DNA from: Halarcobacter sp.
Lineage (GTDB): Bacteria > Campylobacterota > Campylobacteria > Campylobacterales > Arcobacteraceae
NCBI GenBank assembly: GCA_030145305.1
Contig: JAQYVX010000010.1
Span: forward strand, 82,124 to 146,123
Length of the DNA stretch: 64,000 nucleotides
Direction: 5' to 3'
Made by a program: the position numbers and the translations under genes. Positions 47,953 through 57,115 of the stretch are shown one piece after another. The notes under the pieces are model-generated. The model ran no database searches. It saw only the letters and a list, made by a program, of their open reading frames with translations, and was not told the DNA's origin. How positions within the stretch are numbered: the stretch's first letter is position 1; each line of letters begins with the position of its first letter.

Positions 47953-49155
47953 TTATGCGTCAAGACCTTGAACAATTTTATATGTATCATTTGCAATAAC
48001 AAATTCTTCATTTGTAGGAATAACAAAAATTCTTGCATCTGAACTATTAGTTGCAATATCTCTAGCTTTTCCACTTCTTTTGTTGTTTTTAGTTGGGTCA
48101 ATATTTAATCCCATACCATCAAGTCCAGCACAAACAATTTCTCTAATTAATGCTGAATTCTCACCAATACCACCTGTGAAACATAAGGCATCTACACCAT
48201 CAAGTGCTGCAACATATGAACCAACATATTTTTTGATATGATAAGCAACCATTTCTACAGCTAATCTACATCTATCATCACCAGCTTGCATTCCCTCAAG
48301 AACTTCTCTTAAATCTGAAGATTTACCAGATATTCCTAAAATTCCTGATTTTTTATTCATCATGTCAAGAGTTTCATGAATTGTCATATTTTCTTGGTTC
48401 ATCATATAAGAAATTGCACCAGCTCCAACATCACCAGCTCTTGTTCCCATCATTAAACCTTGAACAGGAGTAAGTCCCATAGAAGTATCAATACATTTAC
48501 CATTTAAAACAGCAGAAACAGAAGAACCATTTCCTAAGTGACAAACAATAATTCTAGTATTATGTTTTTTATCTAACATCCCTTGTGCTTCATTTGATAC
48601 GAAGTAATGAGAAGTCCCATGGAAACCATATTTTCTAATTCCATGTTTAGTATATTGATCATAAGGTAAGGCATACATATATGCATAATCTGGCATTGTT
48701 TGATGAAATGCTGTATCAAATACGGCAACATTTGGTTTACCAGGAATTAATTCTTGACAGATTTCCATACCCATAATATTTGCAGGATTGTGTAATGGCG
48801 CTAAAGGGATTAATTTTTTCATTGTTTCAATTACTTTAGGAGAAACCATAACAGATGAAGCAAACTCTTCTCCACCATGAACAGCTCTATGTCCTATTGC
48901 ATCAATATCATTAACTGAGTTAATAACTTTTCCTTCACCTTGGCATAATGTTCTTAATACTAATTCAATTGCCTCTTTATGTGTAGGCATAGATACATCT
49001 AATTTAAGCTTTTGATCATCACCAAATTCATGTTTTAAAACACCATCAATTCCAATTCTTTCACATAACCCTACTGCTATAACTTCTTTACTTATTGGAT
49101 TCATTAACTGATATTTTAATGATGAACTTCCCGCGTTTAAAATAAATACTAACAT
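47953..49155 (-). CDS. ackA: Acetate kinase (first copy)
   Basis: 400 residues. NAGSSSLKYQL, IGHRAVHGGE, VFDTAFHQTMP, FHGTSH and CFTGGIGENSALIRE mark the ASKHA-fold acetate kinase. It interconverts acetyl phosphate and acetate with ATP. It follows pta by 33 bp in one operon. A close paralogue lies on the other side of pta. Confidence 0.97.
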   Translation of the reverse strand: MLVFILNAGSSSLKYQLMNPISKEVIAVGLCERIGIDGVLKHEFGDDQKLKLDVSMPTHKEAIELVLRTLCQGEGKVINSVNDIDAIGHRAVHGGEEFASSVMVSPKVIETMKKLIPLAPLHNPANIMGMEICQELIPGKPNVAVFDTAFHQTMPDYAYMYALPYDQYTKHGIRKYGFHGTSHYFVSNEAQGMLDKKHNTRIIVCHLGNGSSVSAVLNGKCIDTSMGLTPVQGLMMGTRAGDVGAGAISYMMNQENMTIHETLDMMNKKSGILGISGKSSDLREVLEGMQAGDDRCRLAVEMVAYHIKKYVGSYVAALDGVDALCFTGGIGENSALIREIVCAGLDGMGLNIDPTKNNKRSGKARDIATNSSDARIFVIPTNEEFVIANDTYKIVQGLDA

Positions 49156-49188
49156 ATATTTTTTCCCTCTTTTAAATTATTTTTTTAA

Positions 49189-50181
49189 TTATGCTTGAGT
49201 TGCAGTAATAGCAACTAAATTTGAAATATCTTCAATTGAACAACCACGTGATAGATCATTAACTGGTTTATTTAATCCTTGTACAATTGGTCCATGAGCA
49301 GCAGCTCCTGCAAATCTTTGTACTAGTTTATAACCTATATTTCCAGATTGTAAATCAGGGAATACTAAAACATTAGCACGACCTGCAACTTTAGAACCTG
49401 GCGCTTTAGATGCTCCAATAGCTTCAACAATAGCAGCATCTGCTTGCATCTCACCATCAAAAGCAAAGTTAACTTCTCTTTCTTCTAAAATATCACAAGC
49501 ATATTGAACTTTATCAACTAAGGGATGTTTTGCACTTCCTTTTGTTGAGAATGACAACATAGCAACTCTTGGCTCTAAACCTACAACAGAAGAAGCAGTT
49601 GCAGCAGTTGCGCTTGCAATGTCTGCTAATTGCTCAGCATTTGGTTCAGGATTTACAGCACAATCTGCAAATAAAATTAAGCCATTATCTCCAAATTTAC
49701 CATCAGCTGTTTCCATAATAAATGTTGATGAAACAGTGTTAATTCCAGGAGCTGTTTTAATAACTTGAATAGCCGCTCTTAAAACATCAGCAGTAGGTGA
49801 ATTTGAACCAGCAACTAAGCCATCAGCATCTCCTAATCTTACCATCATACAACCAAAAAATCTAGGTTCAGTAGTCATAATTTTAATAGCTTCATTTCTT
49901 GAAAGACCTTTTGATTTTCTAAGTTCAACTAATTCATCAATATATGCTTCAATACCAGAAAAAGATGCAGGATCAATTATCTTTGCACCTTCAATATTTG
50001 CACCACATGAAGTAGCATCAGAATTGATTTTTTCGGCATTTCCAATTAAAATTACATGAGCTGTTTTCTCTTCTAAAACTATTTGAGCAGCTTTTAAAAC
50101 TCTTTCATCTTCAGCTTCAGGAAGAACAATTGTTCTTAGTTCTTTTCTAGCATTTTCTTTTATTCTTTCAATTAAACCCAT
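49189..50181 (-). CDS. pta: Phosphate acetyltransferase
   Basis: 330 residues, the short Pta form without the N-terminal regulatory domain. VLPEAEDERVLKAAQ, GLVAGSNSPTADVLRAAIQ and GDGMQA-like FDGEMQADAAIV are present. It transfers acetyl between CoA and phosphate. It is the first gene of the pta-ackA operon. Three TAGCA repeats with 11-bp spacing lie 47-73 bp upstream of its start. Confidence 0.96.
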   Translation of the reverse strand: MGLIERIKENARKELRTIVLPEAEDERVLKAAQIVLEEKTAHVILIGNAEKINSDATSCGANIEGAKIIDPASFSGIEAYIDELVELRKSKGLSRNEAIKIMTTEPRFFGCMMVRLGDADGLVAGSNSPTADVLRAAIQVIKTAPGINTVSSTFIMETADGKFGDNGLILFADCAVNPEPNAEQLADIASATAATASSVVGLEPRVAMLSFSTKGSAKHPLVDKVQYACDILEEREVNFAFDGEMQADAAIVEAIGASKAPGSKVAGRANVLVFPDLQSGNIGYKLVQRFAGAAAHGPIVQGLNKPVNDLSRGCSIEDISNLVAITATQA

Positions 50182-50227
50182 TCAAGTTTCCTTTATTGTT
50201 TATTCAATAAATTATAATATTTAAACG

Positions 50228-50254
50228 TAGCATTTCGATAGCAAAAGTATAGCA
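50228..50254 (-). promoter_or_regulatory. TAGCA direct repeats upstream of pta
   Basis: Exact TAGCA copies begin at 50228, 50239 and 50250, one helical turn (11 bp) apart. They lie in the 192-bp gap before pta. This geometry is typical of OmpR/PhoB-family response regulator sites. The same element occurs before the second symporter operon near 61273-61288. Confidence 0.7.
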
Positions 50255-50361
50255 TTTTAGAAAAAATTCTGTGGGGTGTGTATAAAAGTAGTACATATTT
50301 ATTTATAAGAATACATTTTGTATATCTTTTGTATATTTCTCCTATTTTTGAATTTTGGCGT

Positions 50362-50388
50362 TTAGTAAAAGCTTTAAGCTTTTACTAA
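50362..50388. repeat. 27-base near-perfect palindrome at the end of the second ackA
   Basis: A 13-bp arm at 50362-50374 is the exact reverse complement of 50376-50388 around one central base, overlapping the ackA stop codon. There is no T tract on the minus strand, so it is not a standard terminator, though a hairpin in the mRNA end is likely. Confidence 0.7.
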
Positions 50389-51561
50389 TTCATAAGTGTC
50401 ATGAGCAATCACATATTCTTCATTTGTAGGGATAATATAAATTTTTACTTTTGATGAATCTTTACTTATCACTCTATTTTTATTATTTCTAATAATATTT
50501 TTTTCATTATCAATTTCAATGCCCATAAACTCTAGCCCAGAACAGACTCTTTCTCTAATTAAATCAGCATTTTCACCAATACCAGCTGTGAAGCAAATAG
50601 CATCAATTCCATTTAAAACCCCAGCATATGAACAAATATATTTTTTGATTCTATTACATTTTATATCAATTGCCGTTTTGGCTCTTTCATCACCATTTTT
50701 TGCAGCTTCAATAATTTCTCTTAAATCTGAAGAAATTCCTGAAACTCCAAGCATTCCAGATTTTTTATTTAAATAATTTATCATCTCATCAGCTGTCATA
50801 TTTTTCTTTTCCATTAAATAATTTATAACAGCAGGATCTAAATCTCCTGATCTTGTACCCATAACTAAGCCTTCTAATGGACTTAATCCCATAGAAGTAT
50901 CAATAGATTTTCCATTTTTAACAGCACACATAGAAGAGCCATTCCCTAAATGACAAACAATTACTTTTGAATCTATTTTATTTAACATTTTTATGGCTTC
51001 TTTTGATACATAATTGTGGCTTGTTCCATGAAAACCATATTTTCTAACTGCATGTTCTTTATAATCTTCATATGGAATAGCATATAAATATGAACTTGCA
51101 GGCATTGTTTGGTGAAAAGCTGTATCAAAAACAGCTATGTTTGGAGTATTTGGCATTAATTCTCTACAGATATTAATACCAATTAAATGAGCTGGGTTAT
51201 GTAGTGGAGCCAAAGGAATAAGTGATTGTATTTTAGATACAACATCATCGTCTATTATTACAGAATGATTAAAATATTCTCCGCCATGAACAACTCTATG
51301 TCCAATTGCTTTTATTTCATCAATTGAATCTATAACTTTTTCTTCACCATGTATTAATAAATCTAAAACAATTTCAATTGCTTCTTTATGTGTTGGCATA
51401 AGAAGGTCTTTTTTTATTTGGTGACTTTTTGCCTCATGAACTAATCTTCCATCAATCCCGATTCTTTCGCAAAGTCCCGTTGCTTTTATTTCAGTAGTTT
51501 TAGGATTAATCAATTGATATTTCAAAGATGAGCTTCCTGCATTTAAAACTAGTACTAACAT
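50374..51561 (-). CDS. Acetate kinase (second copy)
   Basis: 395 residues. The same signature motifs as the first copy (NAGSSSLKYQL, FHGTSH, CFTAGIGENADLIRE) are present, with many aligned differences, so it is an old paralogue rather than a recent duplicate. It is separated from pta by 192 bp. It may supply a differently regulated kinase, or one for propionate or butyrate; the sequence does not settle the substrate. Confidence 0.94.
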   Translation of the reverse strand: MLVLVLNAGSSSLKYQLINPKTTEIKATGLCERIGIDGRLVHEAKSHQIKKDLLMPTHKEAIEIVLDLLIHGEEKVIDSIDEIKAIGHRVVHGGEYFNHSVIIDDDVVSKIQSLIPLAPLHNPAHLIGINICRELMPNTPNIAVFDTAFHQTMPASSYLYAIPYEDYKEHAVRKYGFHGTSHNYVSKEAIKMLNKIDSKVIVCHLGNGSSMCAVKNGKSIDTSMGLSPLEGLVMGTRSGDLDPAVINYLMEKKNMTADEMINYLNKKSGMLGVSGISSDLREIIEAAKNGDERAKTAIDIKCNRIKKYICSYAGVLNGIDAICFTAGIGENADLIRERVCSGLEFMGIEIDNEKNIIRNNKNRVISKDSSKVKIYIIPTNEEYVIAHDTYELVKA

Positions 51562-51643
51562 TTTTCTGCCTTCTTCTTATTATATTTTGTAAGATTATAA
51601 CAAAAAGATATGCATTTTATATGTCAAAATCAGTTAAAAAAAT

Positions 51644-52264
51644 TTATTTAATCTTTACCTTTGCTTGATTTTTTAGTTTTATAAACATCATAGCTGTCAT
51701 AATAGCGTCGTTATAAGCGTCATGCTTCCCTAATGTTGGAATTTTTAAATCATTCATAATACTGTCAAATCTCAAATCAATATTACTTTGAGGAATTTTT
51801 TCTATTTTATAATCATGGTAAATTGCAGATACTTCATAAGCATAATTTGGCAAGCTTATTCCAAGTTTTGGTTTTAAATATTTATTAATCATTGCAATAT
51901 CAAATTCTAAGTAATACCCTACAATTTTTCTATTTCCAATGAAGTCCAAAAATTCTTCAATAACTTTTTCTATATCTTCAGCTTCTTCTAAATCCATTTC
52001 TCTAATATGGTGAACTTTAATTGCTTCAATTTGAAGTTTAGTTTTGGGCTTAACAAATTTAACAAATTTTTTACTAGCTAAAATGGTATTGTTTTTTATA
52101 ATCACTGCCCCAATAGAAATAATATCATCTTTTTTTGGATCTAATCCTGTTGTCTCACAGTCAAAACATACAAACTCATCATTGTTTGGTTTATCAAAAA
52201 GATAAGAGTATTTTTCATCGTTTAAATTTTTTTTGTTAAAGTAGTTTTTTACTTTATTAAACAT
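51644..52264 (-). CDS. DEDDh 3'-5' exonuclease (DnaQ-like), cassette 1
   Basis: 206 residues. The complete DEDDh set is visible: Asp35 and Glu37 (FDCETTG), Asp122 (LEFDIAMI), His181 and Asp186 (GKHDAYNDAIMT). The family digests DNA or RNA from the 3' end. It is not the polymerase III epsilon subunit by context. It overlaps the preceding nucleotidyltransferase gene by 8 bases, so the two are translationally coupled. A paralogue with identical residue numbering is at 56483-57115. Confidence 0.9.
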   Translation of the reverse strand: MFNKVKNYFNKKNLNDEKYSYLFDKPNNDEFVCFDCETTGLDPKKDDIISIGAVIIKNNTILASKKFVKFVKPKTKLQIEAIKVHHIREMDLEEAEDIEKVIEEFLDFIGNRKIVGYYLEFDIAMINKYLKPKLGISLPNYAYEVSAIYHDYKIEKIPQSNIDLRFDSIMNDLKIPTLGKHDAYNDAIMTAMMFIKLKNQAKVKIK

Positions 52265-54098
52265 AATTCAACTTATAATGATGCTCTAATTTTTTCTTTA
52301 ATCTATTAACAATTTTAAAACTATCTTTTAATAAGTCTTTTTCCATAGTATTTAGGTTATCTGGGTTTATATAATTATCAATAATTTTACCACTATGCAT
52401 TTTTTCAAGATTTGATTTTAGTTTGATTGTTAATAAGAATTTGAATGCTTCAATTAACTCTAACGCAAATTCTTCATCAAACTCTCCTTTTTCTTGAAGC
52501 TCTTTGATTCTTCTTATTGTATTAACTCTCATTAATTTATGTTCTAAAGATAGAGTTCTAACTCCTTGTACTATTATAAAAATACCACCTTTTTTAATGT
52601 CAATCTCATTATTATGTGCCTTGTCTTTTGAATTGAAAACAAAACCATCAAAAAAGCCAAGAGGTACATCAAAATCCATAATGATTTTTGCAAAATGCAT
52701 ATAAAAAGTTTCTGACATTGAGCCTATCTTAAATAAGTGCTCTTTTAGTTCAATTAACATCTTTCTATCTTCTGTAACAGACATTGCATCATAAAAAATT
52801 GCAAGATTCATAAAGTTGTCTCCACTTGGGTTTGTAATCCATTCAAAAATAATATCTTTAAAATCTTTTTGACGTCTACACCAATAAGGATTTGAAACCA
52901 TAATATTACCCTCACATCTAGGAAATCCAAAATCTACAAGATATTCAGTATAAGTATTTGTAAATTTTAAAATTTCTTCATCACTTAAGATACAATCATC
53001 TGCAATAATCAAGGCATTGTCTTGGTCAGTTTTTAAAATCTGTTCACTTCTTCCTTCACTTCCCATTACTACTAAACAAGCTTTTCCTATTAATTCTTTA
53101 GGAGCAGTTATCTTAAAAAGTTTATCCATAACTTTTCTATTTAGTTGATTGATTAGTTTTGATATAAACTCAATTTTTACACCTTTAGCATTCAAGGATT
53201 TTATGATTTTTGTAAAAGATTGAGAAGCTTTTTTTAAATCTTCTATAGTTTCTGCTTTTGAAATGCTATTTGATACAGAAAAAGTATGAGTTGCAAAAAA
53301 TGATGATAAGGATATTTGGTCTATGATTCCACAAATTTTATTTTGATCATCTTTCACAACAACTCTTTTTAGACCATGTTTAGCCATAATTAATTGAGCA
53401 TTAAATAAAAAGTCATTTTCATTTACATAAACAAGGCCTTTATTTGATATTTTTCCAACAATATCATCAAAATTCATTCTATTTAGTATAACTTTTTCTC
53501 TAAAATCTGAATCAGTTACAATATATATTTCGCCTTTATCATCTTCTAAAAGTAAAGTAGGAACTTTTTCTTTTTTAATGGCAGTGACAGCATCAAAAAT
53601 TGAAGTATTATAAGGCAATATTAAAGCCCTATGCACATTGGCATCTTTTACTTTTGCAATCATTAAATTTGTAAGCTCTTTATTTCTCTCATTATTAATA
53701 TTTGCATTTAACTTTTGAGAAATTGATTGAAAAAAGAAACTTTCTATTTGCGTATTTTCTCTAAGTATTTTAAGAAAAACTTCTTTTGGTAAGGCATAAC
53801 AGATTGTTTCTTGTGCAGTTATAAAGGTGTGTTTAGAGTGATTTTTTATTATTGAGACAGGGTCGAAAAATTCATTTTTTGAGTAAATAGATAAAACTTC
53901 TTCATCAACTTTTTCTTGAACTAATCCTTTTATTATGAAAAAAAGATTTTCAGGTTCACTCTCTTGTTTTTGTAGAACTTCATCTTTTTTAAAATAAACA
54001 ATATCTAAAGCTTGGGAAAATGTTTCTAATTGACTTTTTGTTAGATATTCAAAAGGATGTATCGCTTTTATAAATGCATTTTGTTCTAATATACTCAT
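52257..54098 (-). CDS. cNMP-binding/CBS/DUF294 nucleotidyltransferase-like protein, cassette 1
   Basis: 613 residues. A cyclic-nucleotide-binding-like domain (about 1-130) is followed by paired CBS domains (about 155-275), a GlnD-like nucleotidyltransferase domain (about 290-450) and a DUF294 C-terminal helical domain (about 490-605). The catalytic pattern is GSEGRSEQ with Asp358 and Asp360 in TDQDNA. The target is not known. Family members often sit beside acetate symporter genes in proteobacteria, as here (actP upstream). Confidence 0.85.
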   Translation of the reverse strand: MSILEQNAFIKAIHPFEYLTKSQLETFSQALDIVYFKKDEVLQKQESEPENLFFIIKGLVQEKVDEEVLSIYSKNEFFDPVSIIKNHSKHTFITAQETICYALPKEVFLKILRENTQIESFFFQSISQKLNANINNERNKELTNLMIAKVKDANVHRALILPYNTSIFDAVTAIKKEKVPTLLLEDDKGEIYIVTDSDFREKVILNRMNFDDIVGKISNKGLVYVNENDFLFNAQLIMAKHGLKRVVVKDDQNKICGIIDQISLSSFFATHTFSVSNSISKAETIEDLKKASQSFTKIIKSLNAKGVKIEFISKLINQLNRKVMDKLFKITAPKELIGKACLVVMGSEGRSEQILKTDQDNALIIADDCILSDEEILKFTNTYTEYLVDFGFPRCEGNIMVSNPYWCRRQKDFKDIIFEWITNPSGDNFMNLAIFYDAMSVTEDRKMLIELKEHLFKIGSMSETFYMHFAKIIMDFDVPLGFFDGFVFNSKDKAHNNEIDIKKGGIFIIVQGVRTLSLEHKLMRVNTIRRIKELQEKGEFDEEFALELIEAFKFLLTIKLKSNLEKMHSGKIIDNYINPDNLNTMEKDLLKDSFKIVNRLKKKLEHHYKLNYV

Positions 54099-54130
54099 AT
54101 TAAAGTCTTTATTATTAATTTTTTTAATTC

Positions 54131-54156
54131 AACAAAGAGGAATTAACCTCTTTGTT
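54131..54156. terminator. Hairpin between actP and the nucleotidyltransferase gene
   Basis: A perfect 10-bp stem (AACAAAGAGG at 54131-54140 with 54147-54156) just beyond the actP stop on the minus strand. There is no clean T tract on that side, so termination may be partial. Confidence 0.6.
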
Positions 54157-54164
54157 TTAAAGCA

Positions 54165-55814
54165 TTAGTGTTCAACAGCTCCTGCTGATCCAATACCTGT
54201 ATTTGCTCTAACATTTTGAGCTCTGAACATCTCTTTCTCATCTTTTCCTCTTTTGGAATTATCTGTTTTAGAGAATAACCAAATTCCTACAAATGCAATT
54301 GTAACAGAGAATAGTGCAGGGTGTTTATAAGGGAAAATTGCTTCAGCATTTCCTAAAATTTGTACCCAAACAATTGGTCCAATTATTACAAGAGTAACAG
54401 CTGTAATTAGTCCAATAAATCCACCAATAAATGCACCTCTAGTTGTTAAACCTCTCCAGTAAATAGATAAAAATAAAATGGGGAAGTTTGCTGATGCTGC
54501 AATTCCAAATGCCAATCCAACCATATATGCAATATTTTGTGATTCAAAAGCAATACCAAGGATAACTCCAATAATACCAATAATAATTACAGTAATTTTA
54601 GAAAGCTTAACAATTTGTTCATCTGTAGCATTAGGATTAATTACATTTGCGTAAATATCATGTGAAATAGCACTTGCTCCTGCAAGAGTTAATCCTGATA
54701 CAACTGCTAAAATTGTAGCAAAAGCAACAGCTGAAATAAATCCTAAGAAGGCATTCCCACCTAACATATGTGATAAGTGAATTGATGCCATATTATTTCC
54801 ACCAAACAGTTTACCATCTACAAAATATTGTGCACCATCTGCACTATTTAAGAAAGCAATTGCACCAAAACCAACAACAGTAATAATAATCCAAAAATAT
54901 CCAACAAAACCAGTTGCATAAACAACAGATTTTCTAGCTTCTTTTGCATTTCCTACTGTAAAGAATCTCATTAATACATGAGGAAGTCCAGCCGTACCAA
55001 GCATTAATGCCATACCTAAAGAAATTGCAGAAATTGGATCTGAAATAAATCCACCAGGTGCCAATATTGATTCACCATCTTTGTGATTTTCTGTAGCAGA
55101 TACAGCTAAAGCTTCAAAGTTAAAATCAAAATGATATAAAACCATAACAGCCATGAAAGATACACCTGTTAATAATAAACAAGCTTTAATAATTTGTACC
55201 CATGTAGTTGCAAGCATTCCACCAAAAGTTACATAGATAATCATCATAACACCAACAAGAATAACAGCAAATTCATATTCCATACCAAAAAGTACTTGAA
55301 TTAATTTTCCAGCTCCAACCATTTGTGCAATAAGATATAAAATTACAACTGAAAGCGAACCAAAAGCAGCTAGAGTTCTAATCTCTTTTTGTCCTAGTCT
55401 ATAAGCTGCAATATCAGCAAATGTAAATTTACCTAAATTTCTTAATTTTTCAGCCATAAAAAATAGAATAATAGGCCATCCAACTAAGAATGAAACAGCA
55501 TAAATAACACCATCATAACCTTTTAGGTAAATTAAACCAGAAACTCCAAGGAAAGCAGCAGCAGACATATAATCTCCAGCAATTGCTAAACCATTTTGAA
55601 AACCTGTAATTCCTCCACCTGCTGTATAAAAGTCAGATGCAGATTTTGTTTTCTTTGCAGCCCAATATGTAATACCTAAAGTACCAACAATAAAAATAAA
55701 GAACATAATAATTGCAGGAATATTAAGATCTCTTTGTACTGCTTCAAATGATGCATCTCCTGCAGCAAATACTGATATTGCAAAAATTGCAATAAGTGAT
55801 AATATTTTAAACAT
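54165..55814 (-). CDS. actP: Cation/acetate symporter (ActP, SSS family)
   Basis: 549 residues with a possible signal sequence ([19 protein letters not shown]) and about thirteen membrane segments. SSS features include [28 protein letters not shown] and [15 protein letters not shown] segments; both are here named in part. The C terminus is soluble. It carries acetate or other short carboxylates with Na+. Its start shares a base with the end of the DUF485 gene, the usual yjcH-actP pair. Confidence 0.93.
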   Translation of the reverse strand: MFKILSLIAIFAISVFAAGDASFEAVQRDLNIPAIIMFFIFIVGTLGITYWAAKKTKSASDFYTAGGGITGFQNGLAIAGDYMSAAAFLGVSGLIYLKGYDGVIYAVSFLVGWPIILFFMAEKLRNLGKFTFADIAAYRLGQKEIRTLAAFGSLSVVILYLIAQMVGAGKLIQVLFGMEYEFAVILVGVMMIIYVTFGGMLATTWVQIIKACLLLTGVSFMAVMVLYHFDFNFEALAVSATENHKDGESILAPGGFISDPISAISLGMALMLGTAGLPHVLMRFFTVGNAKEARKSVVYATGFVGYFWIIITVVGFGAIAFLNSADGAQYFVDGKLFGGNNMASIHLSHMLGGNAFLGFISAVAFATILAVVSGLTLAGASAISHDIYANVINPNATDEQIVKLSKITVIIIGIIGVILGIAFESQNIAYMVGLAFGIAASANFPILFLSIYWRGLTTRGAFIGGFIGLITAVTLVIIGPIVWVQILGNAEAIFPYKHPALFSVTIAFVGIWLFSKTDNSKRGKDEKEMFRAQNVRANTGIGSAGAVEH

Positions 55815-56128
55815 TAAATTAAATCCTTTACATCATTTTTAATATCATTAGTTAAATCTTCAAATTCACCATTTGCTCTTCTTACATAAATTAAAGTTGT
55901 TATAAAACTAAGAACTAAAATTGCTAATGCAATTGGAAATGCAACAGTTGTCAATCCCTCACCAACTTTTATTGCTAATGCCTCTTTATTAAATGCAATT
56001 GTTAATATAAATGCATAAAACATTACAAGTACAAATGCCCCAAGTTTAATACCTAATTTTGTTCTTTTAGAAACAAGTTCTTGATATTTAGGATTATTTT
56101 CAATCCTCTCCACTAATTCTTTTTCCAT
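55814..56128 (-). CDS. DUF485 small membrane protein (ActP partner)
   Basis: 104 residues with two membrane segments (about 27-50 and 60-85) and a charged start. DUF485 proteins (YjcH type) lie immediately before actP in many proteobacteria; here the two genes overlap by one base. It probably assists ActP assembly or activity. It is the first gene of the operon. Confidence 0.9.
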   Translation of the reverse strand: MEKELVERIENNPKYQELVSKRTKLGIKLGAFVLVMFYAFILTIAFNKEALAIKVGEGLTTVAFPIALAILVLSFITTLIYVRRANGEFEDLTNDIKNDVKDLI

Positions 56129-56482
56129 CTTCTCCCCTTTTTTTTCTTACATTACATAAGAAAAATTTAATTAAAACGTCCTACAAATATAATATTTTAT
56201 TATACACAGCAATAAAACAGGATATTCCTAAGTTCAATTATTACATATGAAAAATCAATTATGTATTTTTTTTGTACAATATTTGTCGGGAATATTTGAA
56301 ATATGTAAAAAAGTAACAAATTATAATATTTAGTAAATGCCATTTTACAGGGGCTGTAGAGCAATTTTAGTTCATTTTAGAGTTACTAAGGATAGCTTAT
56401 GTACAATTTTTGTCGTAATGTATATTTAGTGTTCATTGAAAGTATTTGAGAGTGGGTAAGTTTATATATTAAAAAGTAATAA
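56129..56482 (-). promoter_or_regulatory. 354-bp intergenic region upstream of the DUF485-actP operon
   Basis: No gene is visible. On the minus strand a TATAAT (plus ATTATA near 56199) lies about 70 bp before the DUF485 start. Imperfect TAG-N8-TAG repeats (56357, 56368, 56378) resemble but do not match the TAGCA elements elsewhere. The rest is AT-rich. Confidence 0.4.
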
Positions 56483-57115
56483 TTATCCTGTATAAAACGT
56501 TGAATTTGCAGGGGATAAATCTCTAAGTTTTAGAAAAATCATTGCTGTCATAATTGCATCATTTAATGCATCATGTTTACCTAGTTCAGGAACATCTAAT
56601 TCTTTCATAATTGTATCAAACTTTAAATCAACAAATTCATAATCACTAGATCTTTTTTTTGATTTATAATACATAGAAGATACTTCAACTTGCAAATTTG
56701 GAAGAGCTATTCCAATATATTGCTTAGTATATTTTGAGATTATTGCTATATCAAATTTTATGTAATAACCAACGATAGGACGACTTCCTATAAATTCTAA
56801 TAATTCTAGTATCGCATCTTTTGGATCAATAGCATTTTCTAAATCAATAGGTCTTATATGATGGATTTTTATTGATTCTTCAGTAACACTATTAGAAGGT
56901 TTAACAAATATATTCAGAGTTTTTCTCATTAATATTTTATTCTTTTTAATAATCACCGCGCCAATGGAAAGTATTTCATCTTTTTTAGGGTTTAAACCTG
57001 TTGTTTCACAGTCTAAACAAACATATTCATCATGAGGTGGATTATTGAAAAGATAAAGGTACTTTTCATCTTTTAACTTTTTTTTTCTCCAAGAATTAAT
57101 TAAATTTTTTAACAT
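56483..57115 (-). CDS. DEDDh 3'-5' exonuclease (DnaQ-like), cassette 2
   Basis: 210 residues, a paralogue of the cassette 1 exonuclease. Asp35/Glu37, Asp122, His181 and Asp186 fall at the same positions. It shares one base with the preceding nucleotidyltransferase gene, again indicating coupled translation. The conservation of all catalytic residues in both copies suggests both are active enzymes. Confidence 0.9.
   Translation of the reverse strand: MLKNLINSWRKKKLKDEKYLYLFNNPPHDEYVCLDCETTGLNPKKDEILSIGAVIIKKNKILMRKTLNIFVKPSNSVTEESIKIHHIRPIDLENAIDPKDAILELLEFIGSRPIVGYYIKFDIAIISKYTKQYIGIALPNLQVEVSSMYYKSKKRSSDYEFVDLKFDTIMKELDVPELGKHDALNDAIMTAMIFLKLRDLSPANSTFYTG

Noticed and set aside
56129..56482. 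TAG-type repeats before the actP operon as a third TAGCA site
   Set aside because: Only imperfect TAGAG/TAGTT/TAGAG elements with 11- and 10-bp spacing; not close enough to include in the shared motif.
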